Assembly (NCBI RefSeq): GCF_014287895.1 | Contig: NZ_JACOPP010000027.1 | Span: forward strand, 1-33,733 | From: Lawsonibacter hominis | GTDB lineage: Bacteria; Bacillota; Clostridia; Oscillospirales; Oscillospiraceae | Direction: 5' to 3' | Length of the DNA: 33,733 nucleotides | Shown here: one piece after another, positions 1 through 7,808 of the stretch | Numbering within the stretch: position 1 is the first letter of the stretch | Layout: each line of letters starts with the position of its first letter | Translations under genes and position numbers: made by a program | Notes under the pieces: model-generated | Databases searched by the model: none | What the model was told of the DNA's origin: nothing | Seen by the model: the letters and a program-made list of their open reading frames with translations, nothing else

Positions 1-1
1 G

Positions 2-34
2 GAGAAGTATATTGCAGGAGAAAAGCGCCTGTAA
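2..34 (+). CDS. C-terminal end of an upstream gene (partial)
   Basis: The reading frame starting at base 2 gives EKYIAGEKRL and a TAA stop, just ahead of the ribosome site of the next gene. It is too short to identify. It could be a chance frame, but the position and spacing fit the tail of a gene in the same operon. Confidence 0.3.
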   Translation, partial: EKYIAGEKRL

Positions 35-63
35 CAGTAAGACATGATTGGGAGGATTGGAAT

Positions 64-594
64 ATGGCAAAGTTTGAGTATATGCAGCGGGCATTTTCTT
101 CTGAACTGAAGCCCAGAGCGCGGCTTGTGCTGCAAGTCCTGGTTCTGCATTGCAACAAAGAGGGCGAGTGCTTCCCCTCTATCAAGACCATAGCCGCCAA
201 GTGCGGCTATGGGGTGTCCACCGTAAAGCGGGCGCTGGATGAATTGGTGAAGGCGGGATATATCGTCAAGCAGGCCCGGTTTGACGAGCGTAAGAACGGC
301 GGCCAGACCAGCAACCTCTATACCTTATGCTCTGACTTGCCCTGCCCTGACGAGCCGGAAAACGCCCCTGTGCCGGAAGATGATGCGTCTGATGAATCCC
401 CGGCAGTGCAGCCGGAAAGCGCCCCTGCGGATGCCTGTAATGCCCCTGATCCCACACCTGGGGAGCAGTCTGCCACTTTGCCGACAACGGATTCCTACTC
501 CTTTGCAGATGGCTTTGAAACAAAGATCGGGCGGCAGAATTGCCGCCCGATTCGCATGTGGACTGGGGGGCAGTCCATTTTTATACCCCCTTGA
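64..594 (+). CDS. Helix-turn-helix protein of ICE replication/mobilisation type, 3' end probably frameshifted
   Basis: The 176-residue product has an N-terminal winged HTH (residues about 10-80: a CFPSIKTIAAKCG helix, then STVKRALDELVKAGYI). This matches the HTH_36-type replication-initiator-like proteins found next to mobilisation genes in clostridial conjugative elements. A Pro/Glu/Asp-rich linker follows. The start has a good ribosome site (GGGAGG). The ending RMWTGGQSIFIPP looks abnormal. In the -1 frame the sequence continues from about base 575 as TPLNRTGEQILTDEEKSKRF, an acidic tail more typical of this family, so an indel near the G-run (562-570) or T-run (578-582) is likely. The rest of the mobilisation operon is absent, since opposite-strand genes begin at 643. 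The HTH assignment is firm; the role is inferred. Confidence 0.75.
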   Translation: MAKFEYMQRAFSSELKPRARLVLQVLVLHCNKEGECFPSIKTIAAKCGYGVSTVKRALDELVKAGYIVKQARFDERKNGGQTSNLYTLCSDLPCPDEPENAPVPEDDASDESPAVQPESAPADACNAPDPTPGEQSATLPTTDSYSFADGFETKIGRQNCRPIRMWTGGQSIFIPP

Positions 595-642
595 ACCGTA
601 CAGGTGAACAGATACTTACGGATGAAGAAAAAAGTAAAAGGT

Positions 643-1167
643 TCAATCTTCGATTGTTACATTGATTTGTCCTGCGCTTTCTGTTGTAATGCCAATGTGG
701 TACAGGAAACGAGAAGAAAGGCCGGTAAAAGATTCCGTTTCATTTTTGCCAACACTTAACTCCCTAATGGATTCATCGAGTTCTTCACCAGAATACAAAT
801 ATACCGTGACTTCGCTTTGACTATTGTTGGTTACAGAAATTTCTTCTTTGTTGGTGGTCATGGCGTCTGGAACCATAAACAGTTCGCCGTTATCAATGTA
901 CTCGGATATTTGAATAGTCCCATCAGCACTCAAATCATGGTGTTCGATGTTTTCAAATGCGTCCGGGGACGCTACACGGTCAATATATATTTTAACCGCT
1001 GCTACGCCAGCGCCCATTAAACACAATGCTAAAATGGCGGCTATGAGAGCAACAGTCCATTTGCGCTTAAAATGTCGGGAAGTTGTTTGAGAATTGTACG
1101 AAAGCGCTTCATCAATGTATTTGGTGTCAAGTTCGCTCATAGCGTCGGAAAACTTCTTTGCGTTCAT
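643..1167 (-). CDS. Membrane-anchored anti-sigma-like protein
   Basis: This 174-residue protein is encoded immediately after the ECF sigma gene, with a 4-base ATGA overlap (1164-1167) that indicates translational coupling and fixes the start at MNAKKFSDAMSELDTKYIDE. The N-terminal about 45 residues would be the cytosolic sigma-binding part. One membrane segment follows at about residues 46-70 (a VALIAAILALCLMGAGVAAV core), then an exported domain of about 100 residues with alternating beta-strand character and no cysteines. An in-frame upstream extension exists but lies inside the sigma gene and has no ribosome site. This fits anti-sigma factors of gut Firmicutes that begin MSELD..YIDEAL. I infer that it holds the sigma factor at the membrane until an envelope signal arrives. 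Confidence 0.75.
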   Translation of the reverse strand: MNAKKFSDAMSELDTKYIDEALSYNSQTTSRHFKRKWTVALIAAILALCLMGAGVAAVKIYIDRVASPDAFENIEHHDLSADGTIQISEYIDNGELFMVPDAMTTNKEEISVTNNSQSEVTVYLYSGEELDESIRELSVGKNETESFTGLSSRFLYHIGITTESAGQINVTIED

Positions 1168-1724
1168 ACGAATACCTCTCTTTCTATCAGATATTGTTTC
1201 ATTTTCTCTCGGATACGGGTCAGCCGGACGGAGATGTTTTTCTCCGAAAGCCCTACAAACTCGGCTATGTCTTTGTAGCTGTCGGCAAACCAATAGCGGC
1301 GCATGAAGATAACGCGGTTTTCGAGTGTCAGCGTGTCCAAAAATTCTCCAATGATACGAGTTAATTCTCTGACTTCGATTTCATCTTCTACGGTTTTCTG
1401 GTCTGCGATATAGCCCTCGATTTCCTCTAAGGCAATTTTGTAGTGACCGCTCCGTTTGGCTGCTTCCTTTCTCCAATAGATTTTGAGTGAAATGTTCCGA
1501 ACGATTTTCACGATATAGGACAACAGCGGATTCGGCCTTGTCGGGGGAATGGCGTTCCACACACCTAAGTAAGCGTCATTGACACATTCCTCCGCGTCTT
1601 GTCTGCTATTCACAATGTTATATGAGAGATTGTGGCAGATTTTTCCGTATTTAATGTCCAGTTCCCGTATGCCTTGCTCTGATCGTTCAAAAAACATTTC
1701 TATGATTTTTTCATCGTCTATCAT
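1164..1724 (-). CDS. ECF-type RNA polymerase sigma factor (sigma-70 family)
   Basis: The 186-residue protein has region 2 (about residues 20-90, with the DAEECVNDAYLGVWNAIPP motif typical of sigma-2) and region 4 (about 125-180, ending SYKDIAEFVGLSEKNISVRLTRIREKMKQYL, a clear HTH). Its size and the lack of regions 1 and 3 make it an ECF sigma factor. The start is preceded by GGAGGCGGTGAG. It is the first gene of a two-gene operon with the anti-sigma-like protein at 643-1167. It probably directs transcription of its own operon; see the promoter at 1758-1782. No other target is obvious in the window. Confidence 0.85.
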   Translation of the reverse strand: MIDDEKIIEMFFERSEQGIRELDIKYGKICHNLSYNIVNSRQDAEECVNDAYLGVWNAIPPTRPNPLLSYIVKIVRNISLKIYWRKEAAKRSGHYKIALEEIEGYIADQKTVEDEIEVRELTRIIGEFLDTLTLENRVIFMRRYWFADSYKDIAEFVGLSEKNISVRLTRIREKMKQYLIEREVFV

Positions 1725-1757
1725 CTCACCGCCTCCTTTCCGACTTCACCTATATAC

Positions 1758-1782
1758 TACGGTTTTAGCAGCAAAAACTACA
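1758..1782 (-). promoter_or_regulatory. Possible autoregulated ECF promoter
   Basis: On the minus strand there is TGTAGTT, a 14-base gap, then CGTA, ending about 34 bases before the sigma start codon. CGTA is a common ECF -10 core and TGTA-type -35 boxes occur in several ECF groups. This is a motif match only. The AT-rich stretch 1783-1960 upstream shows no gene. Confidence 0.35.
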
Positions 1783-1960
1783 TCAATCTCAAAATTTTTT
1801 CGAAAAAAATTATACCACTATACCACACTTTTTGTAATGTTGCCGGCGGCGGCTCGCCAGCGTTTCTGTTCCGCTAATGTGGTCTTTTATTCCTCTCTCA
1901 ATTCAAGATTCGATTTACACAATGTTTTGCGTGGATGCGAAAATGGGGGATAATATAGGG

Positions 1961-1996
1961 AAAGATAAACGGCAGGAGCCATTTGGCGCCTGCCGT
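1961..1996 (-). terminator. Rho-independent terminator of the XRE gene
   Basis: The arms 1969-1980 and 1985-1996 (ACGGCAGGAGCC against GGCGCCTGCCGT) pair over 12 bases with one mismatch and a four-base loop. On the minus strand they are followed by TTTATCTTT. The stem overlaps the stop codon of the gene it terminates. Confidence 0.75.
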
Positions 1997-2310
1997 CATT
2001 TTCCTTGATTCAGCCGTGCGATAAGACCAAGCAATATAATTAAATCATCATCTGATAATGTCCTGATGCCATCCAACGCCTTTCTGACAAGCTGTGGGGT
2101 ATTTTCGGTAGCGTCAAAAAATTGCAGGGGCGTTATTTCAAAATATTCGCAGATATTTAAGAATTGCTTCATGGAAGGCAATGCTCGGCCGGAGGAAATA
2201 GCCTGGATGTAGCCACGGTTTTGTCCCAGTTCCAAGCTCAACTGGTATTCAGAAATGCCTTTTTTCAACCGCAGCTCCGTGATCCGATTGCGGATAAATT
2301 CTTCGTCCAT
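1996..2310 (-). CDS. XRE-family helix-turn-helix regulator
   Basis: This 104-residue protein has a Cro/C1-type HTH at about residues 8-62 (ITELRLKKGISEYQLSLELG, then GYIQAISSGRALPSMKQFL). The C-terminal 40 residues (ATENTPQLVRKALDGIRTLS) are of the type seen in small clostridial regulators. The ribosome site AGAGGTGAA precedes ATG. It is divergent from the SLOG gene at 2467 with a 156-base gap, so it probably represses that gene, itself or both. The same XRE/SLOG divergent pairing recurs at 12831-13804. Confidence 0.85.
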   Translation of the reverse strand: MDEEFIRNRITELRLKKGISEYQLSLELGQNRGYIQAISSGRALPSMKQFLNICEYFEITPLQFFDATENTPQLVRKALDGIRTLSDDDLIILLGLIARLNQGK

Positions 2311-2466
2311 AAGTTCACCTCTCTGATTGTTAGCATATCAGAAAGGTTCCCTGGATATTGAATATTATTTGTGTTATAATTTGGCTTATGATTTCGTTTG
2401 CGCCTTATTAAATGAGTTATTTTTGCTTTCTATGTGTTGACCGCTATTAGAACAGGAGGAAACCGC

Positions 2467-3006
2467 ATGAATGAATGCGTTTGTGCTATTACTGGACACC
2501 GGCCAAGCCGGTTCAAGTTCAAATACAGTGAAGATTATGCCCTTTGTAAGAAGATCAAAGCCAGTATGCTGGAGGTGTTCCGAAAGCTACATGATGAAAA
2601 GGAAGTCCGGCGCTTTTATGTTGGCGGCGCCCTGGGTGTGGATATGTGGGCGGCTGAACAAATCCTTCGTCTGAAGGAACAGCCTGGATACGAAGATATT
2701 GAATTGGTTGTGGCCCTGCCGTTTGTCGGCCATGATGCCAAGTGGGATCAGCGCAGCAAGCGCCGGATGGAGTTTATCCTGCAACATTGCAGCAAAAAAG
2801 AAGTCATCGGAAACGAAGATTGCCGTGAGAGCTATATCAAGAGAAATTGCTACATGGTGGATCAGGCCAACTACCTGGTGGCAGTTTATGACGATGCGCG
2901 GAATCTGCGATCCGGGACAATGCAGTGTGTCTGGTATGCAAGGAAAAAGCAAGTTCCGGTAATTTTGATTCATCCAGATACCTCAATGGTAACATATAAT
3001 TCTTAA
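2467..3006 (+). CDS. SLOG-family protein (DUF1273/YpsA-like)
   Basis: The 179-residue product begins MNECVCAITGHRPSRF; the ITGHRP motif and the following YVGGALGVDMWAAE glycine-rich segment are hallmarks of the SLOG Rossmann fold (DprA/LOG superfamily, DUF1273). Later motifs are ELVVALPFVGHD and the NYLVAVYDD strand. The start is the ATG at 2467 behind AGGAGG; an upstream in-frame start at 2434 has no such site. SLOG proteins are thought to bind nucleotides or nucleotide-derived signals, and many sit in mobile or conflict-related loci. The substrate here is unknown. Its divergent partner is the XRE gene at 1996-2310. Confidence 0.8.
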   Translation: MNECVCAITGHRPSRFKFKYSEDYALCKKIKASMLEVFRKLHDEKEVRRFYVGGALGVDMWAAEQILRLKEQPGYEDIELVVALPFVGHDAKWDQRSKRRMEFILQHCSKKEVIGNEDCRESYIKRNCYMVDQANYLVAVYDDARNLRSGTMQCVWYARKKQVPVILIHPDTSMVTYNS

Positions 3007-3010
3007 TCAT

Positions 3011-3043
3011 TTTCATATTAACTCCACACATCTCTGATATAAT
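3011..3043 (+). promoter_or_regulatory. Candidate response-regulator box plus -10 for the 3064 operon
   Basis: The box TTTCATATTAACTCCACACA (3011-3030) is followed by TGATATAAT, whose -10 TATAAT lies at 3038-3043. The same box recurs at 4862 with the same 27-base offset to its -10. There is no good -35 hexamer, as expected for an activator-dependent promoter. Binding by the 3064 product is inferred. Confidence 0.6.
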
Positions 3044-3063
3044 AAGCGGTGGAGGTGAAGGAT

Positions 3064-3729
3064 ATGGCAATCTTACTGATTGTAGAAGATGATATTGCTA
3101 CGAATGAAGCAATTTGTGAATACATGGGAGCTGCGGGTCACACGGTTCTTTCAGCTTTTGATGGAGAGCAAGGGCTTGCAATGGCGAAAAGTAATCGGGT
3201 GGACTTGGTGATCCTGGACATTATGCTGCCTAAAGTGACAGGCATAGACGTTCTAAAAGAATTGCGAAAAGACAGTTCCCTTCCCGTTCTGATGCTGACT
3301 GCGCTGGATGATGAAGGTACACAAGCCGCCAGCTTTGACGAGGAAGCCGATGATTATATTTCCAAGCCTTTTTCCATGCTTTTATTAGGAAAACGGGTGA
3401 CAGCTCTGCTTCGGAGATGCGGGAAAAATCAAGAATTAAAGCAGATGCAGTTTGGCGATGTCATGGTAGATTTTAGCGGCTATACCGCTTCAGATACGGA
3501 TGGCCGGATTGATATTACCCCAAAGGAGATTGATCTGCTGAAATTACTGTGCGAACACAAGGGGATGGTTTTAAGCAGGACACAAATTTTGGACGATTTA
3601 TGGGGATATGATGCGCCGATTATTGACCGAACTATTGATACCTATATTAAAAATCTGAGGAAGAAACTACGGCTTGACTGTATTGTCACAGTTAAGGGCG
3701 TAGGGTATAAGTACGAGGAAATGCCATGA
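3064..3729 (+). CDS. OmpR/PhoB-family response regulator
   Basis: The 221-residue protein has an N-terminal receiver (residues 1-115) with the acidic pair in IVEDDI, phosphoacceptor D52 in VILDIMLP, a TALDD segment and K in YISKPFS. The C-terminal winged helix (about 125-220) ends in the usual VKGVGYKYE. ATG 3064 lies behind GGAGGTGAAG; a GTG at 3049 is in frame but overlaps that ribosome site. It overlaps the kinase gene by four bases (ATGA, 3726-3729). With the kinase and the ABC exporter downstream it resembles peptide-sensing systems that induce an ABC transporter. Likely targets are its own promoter and the exporter promoter at 4862. Confidence 0.93.
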   Translation: MAILLIVEDDIATNEAICEYMGAAGHTVLSAFDGEQGLAMAKSNRVDLVILDIMLPKVTGIDVLKELRKDSSLPVLMLTALDDEGTQAASFDEEADDYISKPFSMLLLGKRVTALLRRCGKNQELKQMQFGDVMVDFSGYTASDTDGRIDITPKEIDLLKLLCEHKGMVLSRTQILDDLWGYDAPIIDRTIDTYIKNLRKKLRLDCIVTVKGVGYKYEEMP

Positions 3730-4847
3730 AGAAGCTGAAATTATTCCCGAAAATTTTTCTCTATACCTTTCTGGTCATGCTGCTGGTGACGCTGGCTTCT
3801 CATCTGTTCCTGTATATGTTCGCGCCCCAAATGCAGATCAATGCCAGCCGATTTTTGGAAAATGGCGTGATGATGGAAACCACGCTTAATACAGAGTGGA
3901 TTATTCAAGACGCGATCTTCAAGGCGTTGCCCATTTCCTTAGCCTGCTCTGTACTTGTTTCTCTTGTATGCTCCCTGATTTTTTCCAGAGCGATGGCTGT
4001 TCCAATCAAGCAGATTTCTATAACCACAGAACAGATGGAACAACTGGATAAAACAGCCCGATGCCCGGTAAACTCCAGTGATGAAATCGGTGTGCTGGCC
4101 TGTAATGTCAATTCCCTGTATGCCAGTCTGCTTTCTACGATTGAAAACTTAGAGGAAGAAAAGAAAAAAGTCGGGGAGGCGGAGCAGTCTAAAATTGATT
4201 TTCTCCGGGCGGCCTCTCATGAACTAAAAACTCCTGTCACCGCACTTCATGCTATTTTGGAAAATATGCTGTTAGGAATCGGAAAATATAAGGACCGGGA
4301 TACCTATTTAGTTCAATGCAAAGAAATAGCAGAGCAGCTTTCCAGTATGATACAAGAAGTATTGGAAACCTCTCGATTGGATTTTACCCAGGACGTACAA
4401 ATATCGGAACCCTTTGATTTGTCCGATACCCTTCCAACACTGTGTGAACCTTATAAACTCATTGCTAAAGCCAATCAAATAGATTTTTCTGTGGAAATCC
4501 ATGAGGGTTGCCCCCTTGATCTGCCAAAAAGAAATTTAGAGAAGATTCTGGCCAATTTGCTTTCCAATGCGGTTTCCTACACCAAGCCTGGAAGCAAGGT
4601 TTCGGTCGTCCTTTATGCAGACCGTATAATGATTGAAAACGAGTGTACACCGATTCCTCAAGAAGCTCTTTCTCACCTGTTTGAGCCTTTTTACCGTCCT
4701 GATTTTGCCCGTAACCGTCAAGATGGCGGAAATGGCTTAGGGCTATATATTGTGAGCACTTTGTCGAAGGCTATGGGGCTTTCCTATACCTTCGAGCCAA
4801 TGGCTTCTCCGCAGGGAATGCGGTTTCTGTTATTCTTTACAAAATAG
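3726..4847 (+). CDS. Sensor histidine kinase (membrane)
   Basis: This 373-residue kinase has two membrane helices (about residues 8-32 and 66-88) around a short extracellular loop of about 35 residues. A HAMP-like linker follows, then HisKA with phosphoacceptor H165 in ASHELKTPVTALHA, and an ATPase domain with N box NLLSNAVSYT and G box NGLGLYIV. It partners the response regulator upstream (ATGA overlap). The very short extracellular loop is typical of kinases that sense through, or together with, an ABC transporter in the membrane, and an exporter operon follows directly. The stimulus is unknown; a membrane-active peptide is a reasonable guess. Confidence 0.92.
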   Translation: MKKLKLFPKIFLYTFLVMLLVTLASHLFLYMFAPQMQINASRFLENGVMMETTLNTEWIIQDAIFKALPISLACSVLVSLVCSLIFSRAMAVPIKQISITTEQMEQLDKTARCPVNSSDEIGVLACNVNSLYASLLSTIENLEEEKKKVGEAEQSKIDFLRAASHELKTPVTALHAILENMLLGIGKYKDRDTYLVQCKEIAEQLSSMIQEVLETSRLDFTQDVQISEPFDLSDTLPTLCEPYKLIAKANQIDFSVEIHEGCPLDLPKRNLEKILANLLSNAVSYTKPGSKVSVVLYADRIMIENECTPIPQEALSHLFEPFYRPDFARNRQDGGNGLGLYIVSTLSKAMGLSYTFEPMASPQGMRFLLFFTK

Positions 4848-4861
4848 AATTTCTGCCTCCG

Positions 4862-4894
4862 TTTCATATTGGTTCCATATGGTTGTGATATTCT
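4862..4894 (+). promoter_or_regulatory. Candidate response-regulator box plus -10 for the ABC exporter
   Basis: The box TTTCATATTGGTTCCATATG (4862-4881) matches the one at 3011 in 14 of 20 positions, including the first nine. It is followed by TGATATTCT with the -10-like TATTCT at 4889-4894, exactly 27 bases from the box start, as at 3011. Within the box TTCATATTGG and TTCCATATGG form a direct repeat, as OmpR-type regulators prefer. Confidence 0.55.
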
Positions 4895-4938
4895 TTCGGT
4901 GTTGCAACGGGTAACTATATTGAAACGGAGGTTTTATT

Positions 4939-6306
4939 ATGAATTTTATCAGCCGTGCGTGGCTGTACATCATCCGTAAAAAAGGGAAAAGCATTTTGCT
5001 CTTTATTATCCTGCTGGTGATGGCTACTTTTGTATTGACAGCTTTAGCGCTTGGAAATGCATCTAATGCTGCCCAAATGGAACTGCGGAAAAGTCTTGGT
5101 GGAAGTTTTCTGATTGGATTCGACTATACAGAAAACAACCCGTATTTGAAAGTAGAGAGTGTGGATGGAGGAACGCTTGTCTATTCAACACAACAAATCA
5201 GCCCGGAACTGGTAGAGCAGGTACGCAGTATTGATGGCGTGAACTATTGCAGCGCCACAACAGAAAGTTTGGCAGTCCTTCCTTCATTGGATTTATTTGC
5301 CGGAAATATTCCGATTGAAGAAGAATTTCGAAACTCATCAAAAATTCTCGGCACATGGAAAAGCGAAGAACTTTCGCGTTTTACTTCTGGGCAGCTTGCC
5401 CTGACAGAAGGCCGCCACATTATGCCGGGGGACAAAAATAAGGGGTTGATAAGTAAAGATTTAGCGGACAAAAATGGCTTAAAAATTGGCGATGTGATTC
5501 AGACAGATAAGGGCGTAGAGATTGAGATTGTAGGACTGTTTGTACCGAAAGAAATCGAAGGAATTAACGATCAAGTAACGACCTATGATAAAATACAAAA
5601 TCTAATTATCAGCGATCTGGCTACCCGGATTGCCAATGAAAATAGTCCAGCCACGCAAGGGTTTAATGAGCTGACAGTATCCGTAGACGATCCGCAGAAC
5701 ATGGAGAATATCATTACTAAAGTGAAGGAAATCAAGGGCGTGGATTGGAAGGGATTTGCTATTATGGTTGACAATGAGGGTTATGAAAACGCTGCTTTTT
5801 CTTTACAGCAATTATCAGAACTGGTTTCAACAATTCTTATTGTTGTACTGATTGTAAGCGTTGTGATTCTCTCTCTCATTCTTACGTTATGGTCCAGAAC
5901 CCGTGTCCATGAAACTGGCATACTGCTTTCATTGGGAATACGCAAGCTGTCTATTTTAGGACAATATATCGCAGAGGTGCTAATCATAGCGGTACTTGCA
6001 TTTTCCCTTTCCTATTTTTCTTCCAACGCCATAGCAGGTCAAATGGGAACGATTTTACAGCCTGAACAATCTGCGGCAAATGTCCAAGTTGAAGAAGATG
6101 GTATATCTGCTGGAAGTCGTGGGGAGGCTGGCACCGATATGGGAACCCAGGAAATAGAAATGCCCCAATTACAGGTTACAGTGCAGATCCAAGACATGGG
6201 CGTGCTGTTCCTGATAGGACTTGGAATTGTAACAGTATCTGCCGGAATTTCTTCTATTTCCGTTATGAGGCTGAAGCCCCGTGAAATTTTGTCAAAAATG
6301 AGTTAA
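4939..6306 (+). CDS. ABC transporter permease, MacB/FtsX type
   Basis: The 455-residue protein has one N-terminal membrane helix (about residues 15-38, KSILLFIILLVMATFVLTAL). A long extracytoplasmic domain (about 40-290) follows, then three C-terminal helices (about 292-318, 337-365 and 420-442), the FtsX-fold topology. Ribosome site ACGGAGG. It forms an operon with the small lipoprotein (16-base gap) and the ATPase at 6526. Complexes of this type move or extract amphipathic molecules such as antimicrobial peptides, or act as mechanotransmitters. Regulation is probably by the upstream two-component system through the box at 4862. Confidence 0.88.
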   Translation: MNFISRAWLYIIRKKGKSILLFIILLVMATFVLTALALGNASNAAQMELRKSLGGSFLIGFDYTENNPYLKVESVDGGTLVYSTQQISPELVEQVRSIDGVNYCSATTESLAVLPSLDLFAGNIPIEEEFRNSSKILGTWKSEELSRFTSGQLALTEGRHIMPGDKNKGLISKDLADKNGLKIGDVIQTDKGVEIEIVGLFVPKEIEGINDQVTTYDKIQNLIISDLATRIANENSPATQGFNELTVSVDDPQNMENIITKVKEIKGVDWKGFAIMVDNEGYENAAFSLQQLSELVSTILIVVLIVSVVILSLILTLWSRTRVHETGILLSLGIRKLSILGQYIAEVLIIAVLAFSLSYFSSNAIAGQMGTILQPEQSAANVQVEEDGISAGSRGEAGTDMGTQEIEMPQLQVTVQIQDMGVLFLIGLGIVTVSAGISSISVMRLKPREILSKMS

Positions 6307-6322
6307 GAAAGGCGGTATCCTT

Positions 6323-6511
6323 ATGAAAAGAATATTCCAGATTTTTTCCGTTGTTTTTCTCTTTTGCTTGCTTTTTACGGGGTGTACTTCCGAGGACCAT
6401 AAAGAGCCAGACAATACGCAAGATCAATCTGGAGCACCTATCATAGACTATGAAATGCCGGATAAGGCAAATGACTATGACTTTGATATTGAATTTGTGC
6501 CAGAAGGCTAA
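6323..6511 (+). CDS. Small lipoprotein
   Basis: This 62-residue protein has a positively charged start, a hydrophobic core (FQIFSVVFLFCLLF) and the lipobox LFTGC, so it should be lipidated at Cys21 and held on the outer face of the membrane. The mature part (about 42 residues) is acidic and unrecognised. It sits between permease and ATPase genes of one operon, with ribosome site AAAGGCGG, so a role as an accessory or substrate-binding piece of the exporter is likely. Confidence 0.75.
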   Translation: MKRIFQIFSVVFLFCLLFTGCTSEDHKEPDNTQDQSGAPIIDYEMPDKANDYDFDIEFVPEG

Positions 6512-6525
6512 TAGGGGGTGCGAGG

Positions 6526-7164
6526 ATGGAAATTTTGAATCTACATGATGTGACATACTCTTATGACAAGAAGAAAAATATACTGAAAGGAATTAGCATA
6601 CAAATGGAAACCGGGAAAATGTATGCAATCCTTGGTCCTTCCGGGTGTGGTAAAACAACACTACTTTCATTACTTGGTGGATTGGACAGCCCAAGCAGCG
6701 GCAAGATTTTATTTGATGGCAAAGATATTGAAAAGGTGGGGTTGGGGAATCATCGCAAGAACTATGTTTCCTTTATTTTTCAAGGCTACAATTTGATTGA
6801 CTATATGACTCCGCAGGAAAATGTCCGGCTGACAGCAAAACAGCCTGCTCTCCCATTTCTGGAACGGCTGGGACTTAGCAAAGACGAAGCGAAGCGGAAT
6901 GTGTTGAAACTCTCCGGCGGCCAGCAGCAGCGGGTGGCCATTGCCAGGGCGTTGGCCAGCAAAGCGCCTATTATTCTCGCTGATGAACCAACAGGTAACT
7001 TAGATGAAGATACTGCACAGGACATCGCGGAAATTCTCAAAGAGAGCGCACACAAAACGAATAAGTGCGTTGTGGTGGTAACGCACTCCAATGAATTAGC
7101 AAAACAGGCTGATATAGTGCTGAGGTTGATGCGCGGAAAATTGCAGATGGAGCAACTTTATTAA
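6526..7164 (+). CDS. ABC transporter ATP-binding protein, LolD/MacB type
   Basis: The 212-residue ATPase has Walker A (GPSGCGKTT), Q-loop (IFQGYNLIDYMTPQENV), signature (LSGGQQQR), Walker B (IILADEPTGNLD) and H-loop (VVVTHS). The LDEDTAQDI region and overall length fit the MacB/LolD subgroup that pairs with FtsX-type permeases. It is the last gene of the exporter operon and is followed by a relic of a different ABC gene at 7171-7210. Confidence 0.93.
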   Translation: MEILNLHDVTYSYDKKKNILKGISIQMETGKMYAILGPSGCGKTTLLSLLGGLDSPSSGKILFDGKDIEKVGLGNHRKNYVSFIFQGYNLIDYMTPQENVRLTAKQPALPFLERLGLSKDEAKRNVLKLSGGQQQRVAIARALASKAPIILADEPTGNLDEDTAQDIAEILKESAHKTNKCVVVVTHSNELAKQADIVLRLMRGKLQMEQLY

Positions 7165-7170
7165 CACACC

Positions 7171-7210
7171 TATGCAGACTGCATATGACATTAAAAGCAG
7201 GTTATTAGCA
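7171..7210 (+). pseudogene. 40-base relic of the fused ABC exporter gene
   Basis: Bases 7171-7210 match 10652-10691 inside the ABC exporter gene of module II at 38 of 40 positions. That is the stretch encoding MQTAYDIESRLLA, just after Walker B. Neither side of the match continues well. It lies upstream of wHTH1, as the intact gene lies upstream of wHTH2, so it looks like the scar of a replaced cassette. The remaining bases to 7360 hold no gene that I can see. Confidence 0.75.
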
Positions 7211-7382
7211 AGAATGACAGTACAAAGCAATGAACAAAACATGGATATTGTGTCCAGTTAGAAAATCAAAAATAAGAGCACAAAATTGGTAAGGCTCCAT
7301 TTGCATAATCTGTATCTGTATTTCTATTAAGTGAAGTCGAGATATATGTTTTTCTACCTCATTCCCACTGGAGGTGAGCAGC

Positions 7383-7799
7383 ATGGGAGAAATCATAGTT
7401 ATTCGGACTTCCGATCCTGACGGAAGTATCTTTCGCTCTATCCTGGGAGCCTTACAGGGAAAAGATGTTCAGATTCTCCATGCTGCTAACCTTAATCCTT
7501 CTGCCCTGACTCTGGGAGATATTCAGATATTCCCAGAGCAGCGGCGGGTCACGAAGGCCGGTGTGGAGATCTGCCTGAACTACGGAGAGTTCTCTATCCT
7601 TTACTGCATGGCCCGCTGCCCTGGTCGTGTATTCAGCCGGGAGCAGCTCTACAATGTGGCCTGGGGTGAGGACTATGAATTAGGCACTAACACCGTGGAC
7701 AATACGATCTGGCGCCTGCGGAACAAGCTGGAGCCTGACCCAAAGCACCCCACCTACATCAAGACCGTCTTTCGGGTGGGATATAAAATTGAAAAATAG
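7383..7799 (+). CDS. Stand-alone OmpR-type winged-helix protein, copy 1 (wHTH1)
   Basis: This 138-residue protein has a Trans_reg_C winged helix at about residues 43-137: LTLGDIQIFPEQRRV, LNYGEFSILYCMAR, the recognition helix in TNTVDNTIWRLRNKLE, and the wing YIKTVFRVGYKIEK. The first 40 residues (EIIVIRTSDPDG, then VQILHAANL) resemble only the first beta-alpha-beta of a receiver, with no acidic pocket or phosphoacceptor. The start is ATG 7383 behind GGAGGTG; the in-frame GTG at 7374 is part of that ribosome site. It closes module I, and four near-identical copies close other modules. The DNA target and function are not known to me. Confidence 0.9.
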   Translation: MGEIIVIRTSDPDGSIFRSILGALQGKDVQILHAANLNPSALTLGDIQIFPEQRRVTKAGVEICLNYGEFSILYCMARCPGRVFSREQLYNVAWGEDYELGTNTVDNTIWRLRNKLEPDPKHPTYIKTVFRVGYKIEK

Positions 7800-7808
7800 C
7801 ATACCAAA

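Noticed and set aside
643..1293. Longer version of the anti-sigma-like protein starting inside the sigma gene
   Set aside because: The extra residues are the sigma gene in another frame. The ATGA overlap start at 1167 fits operon structure and family N-termini.
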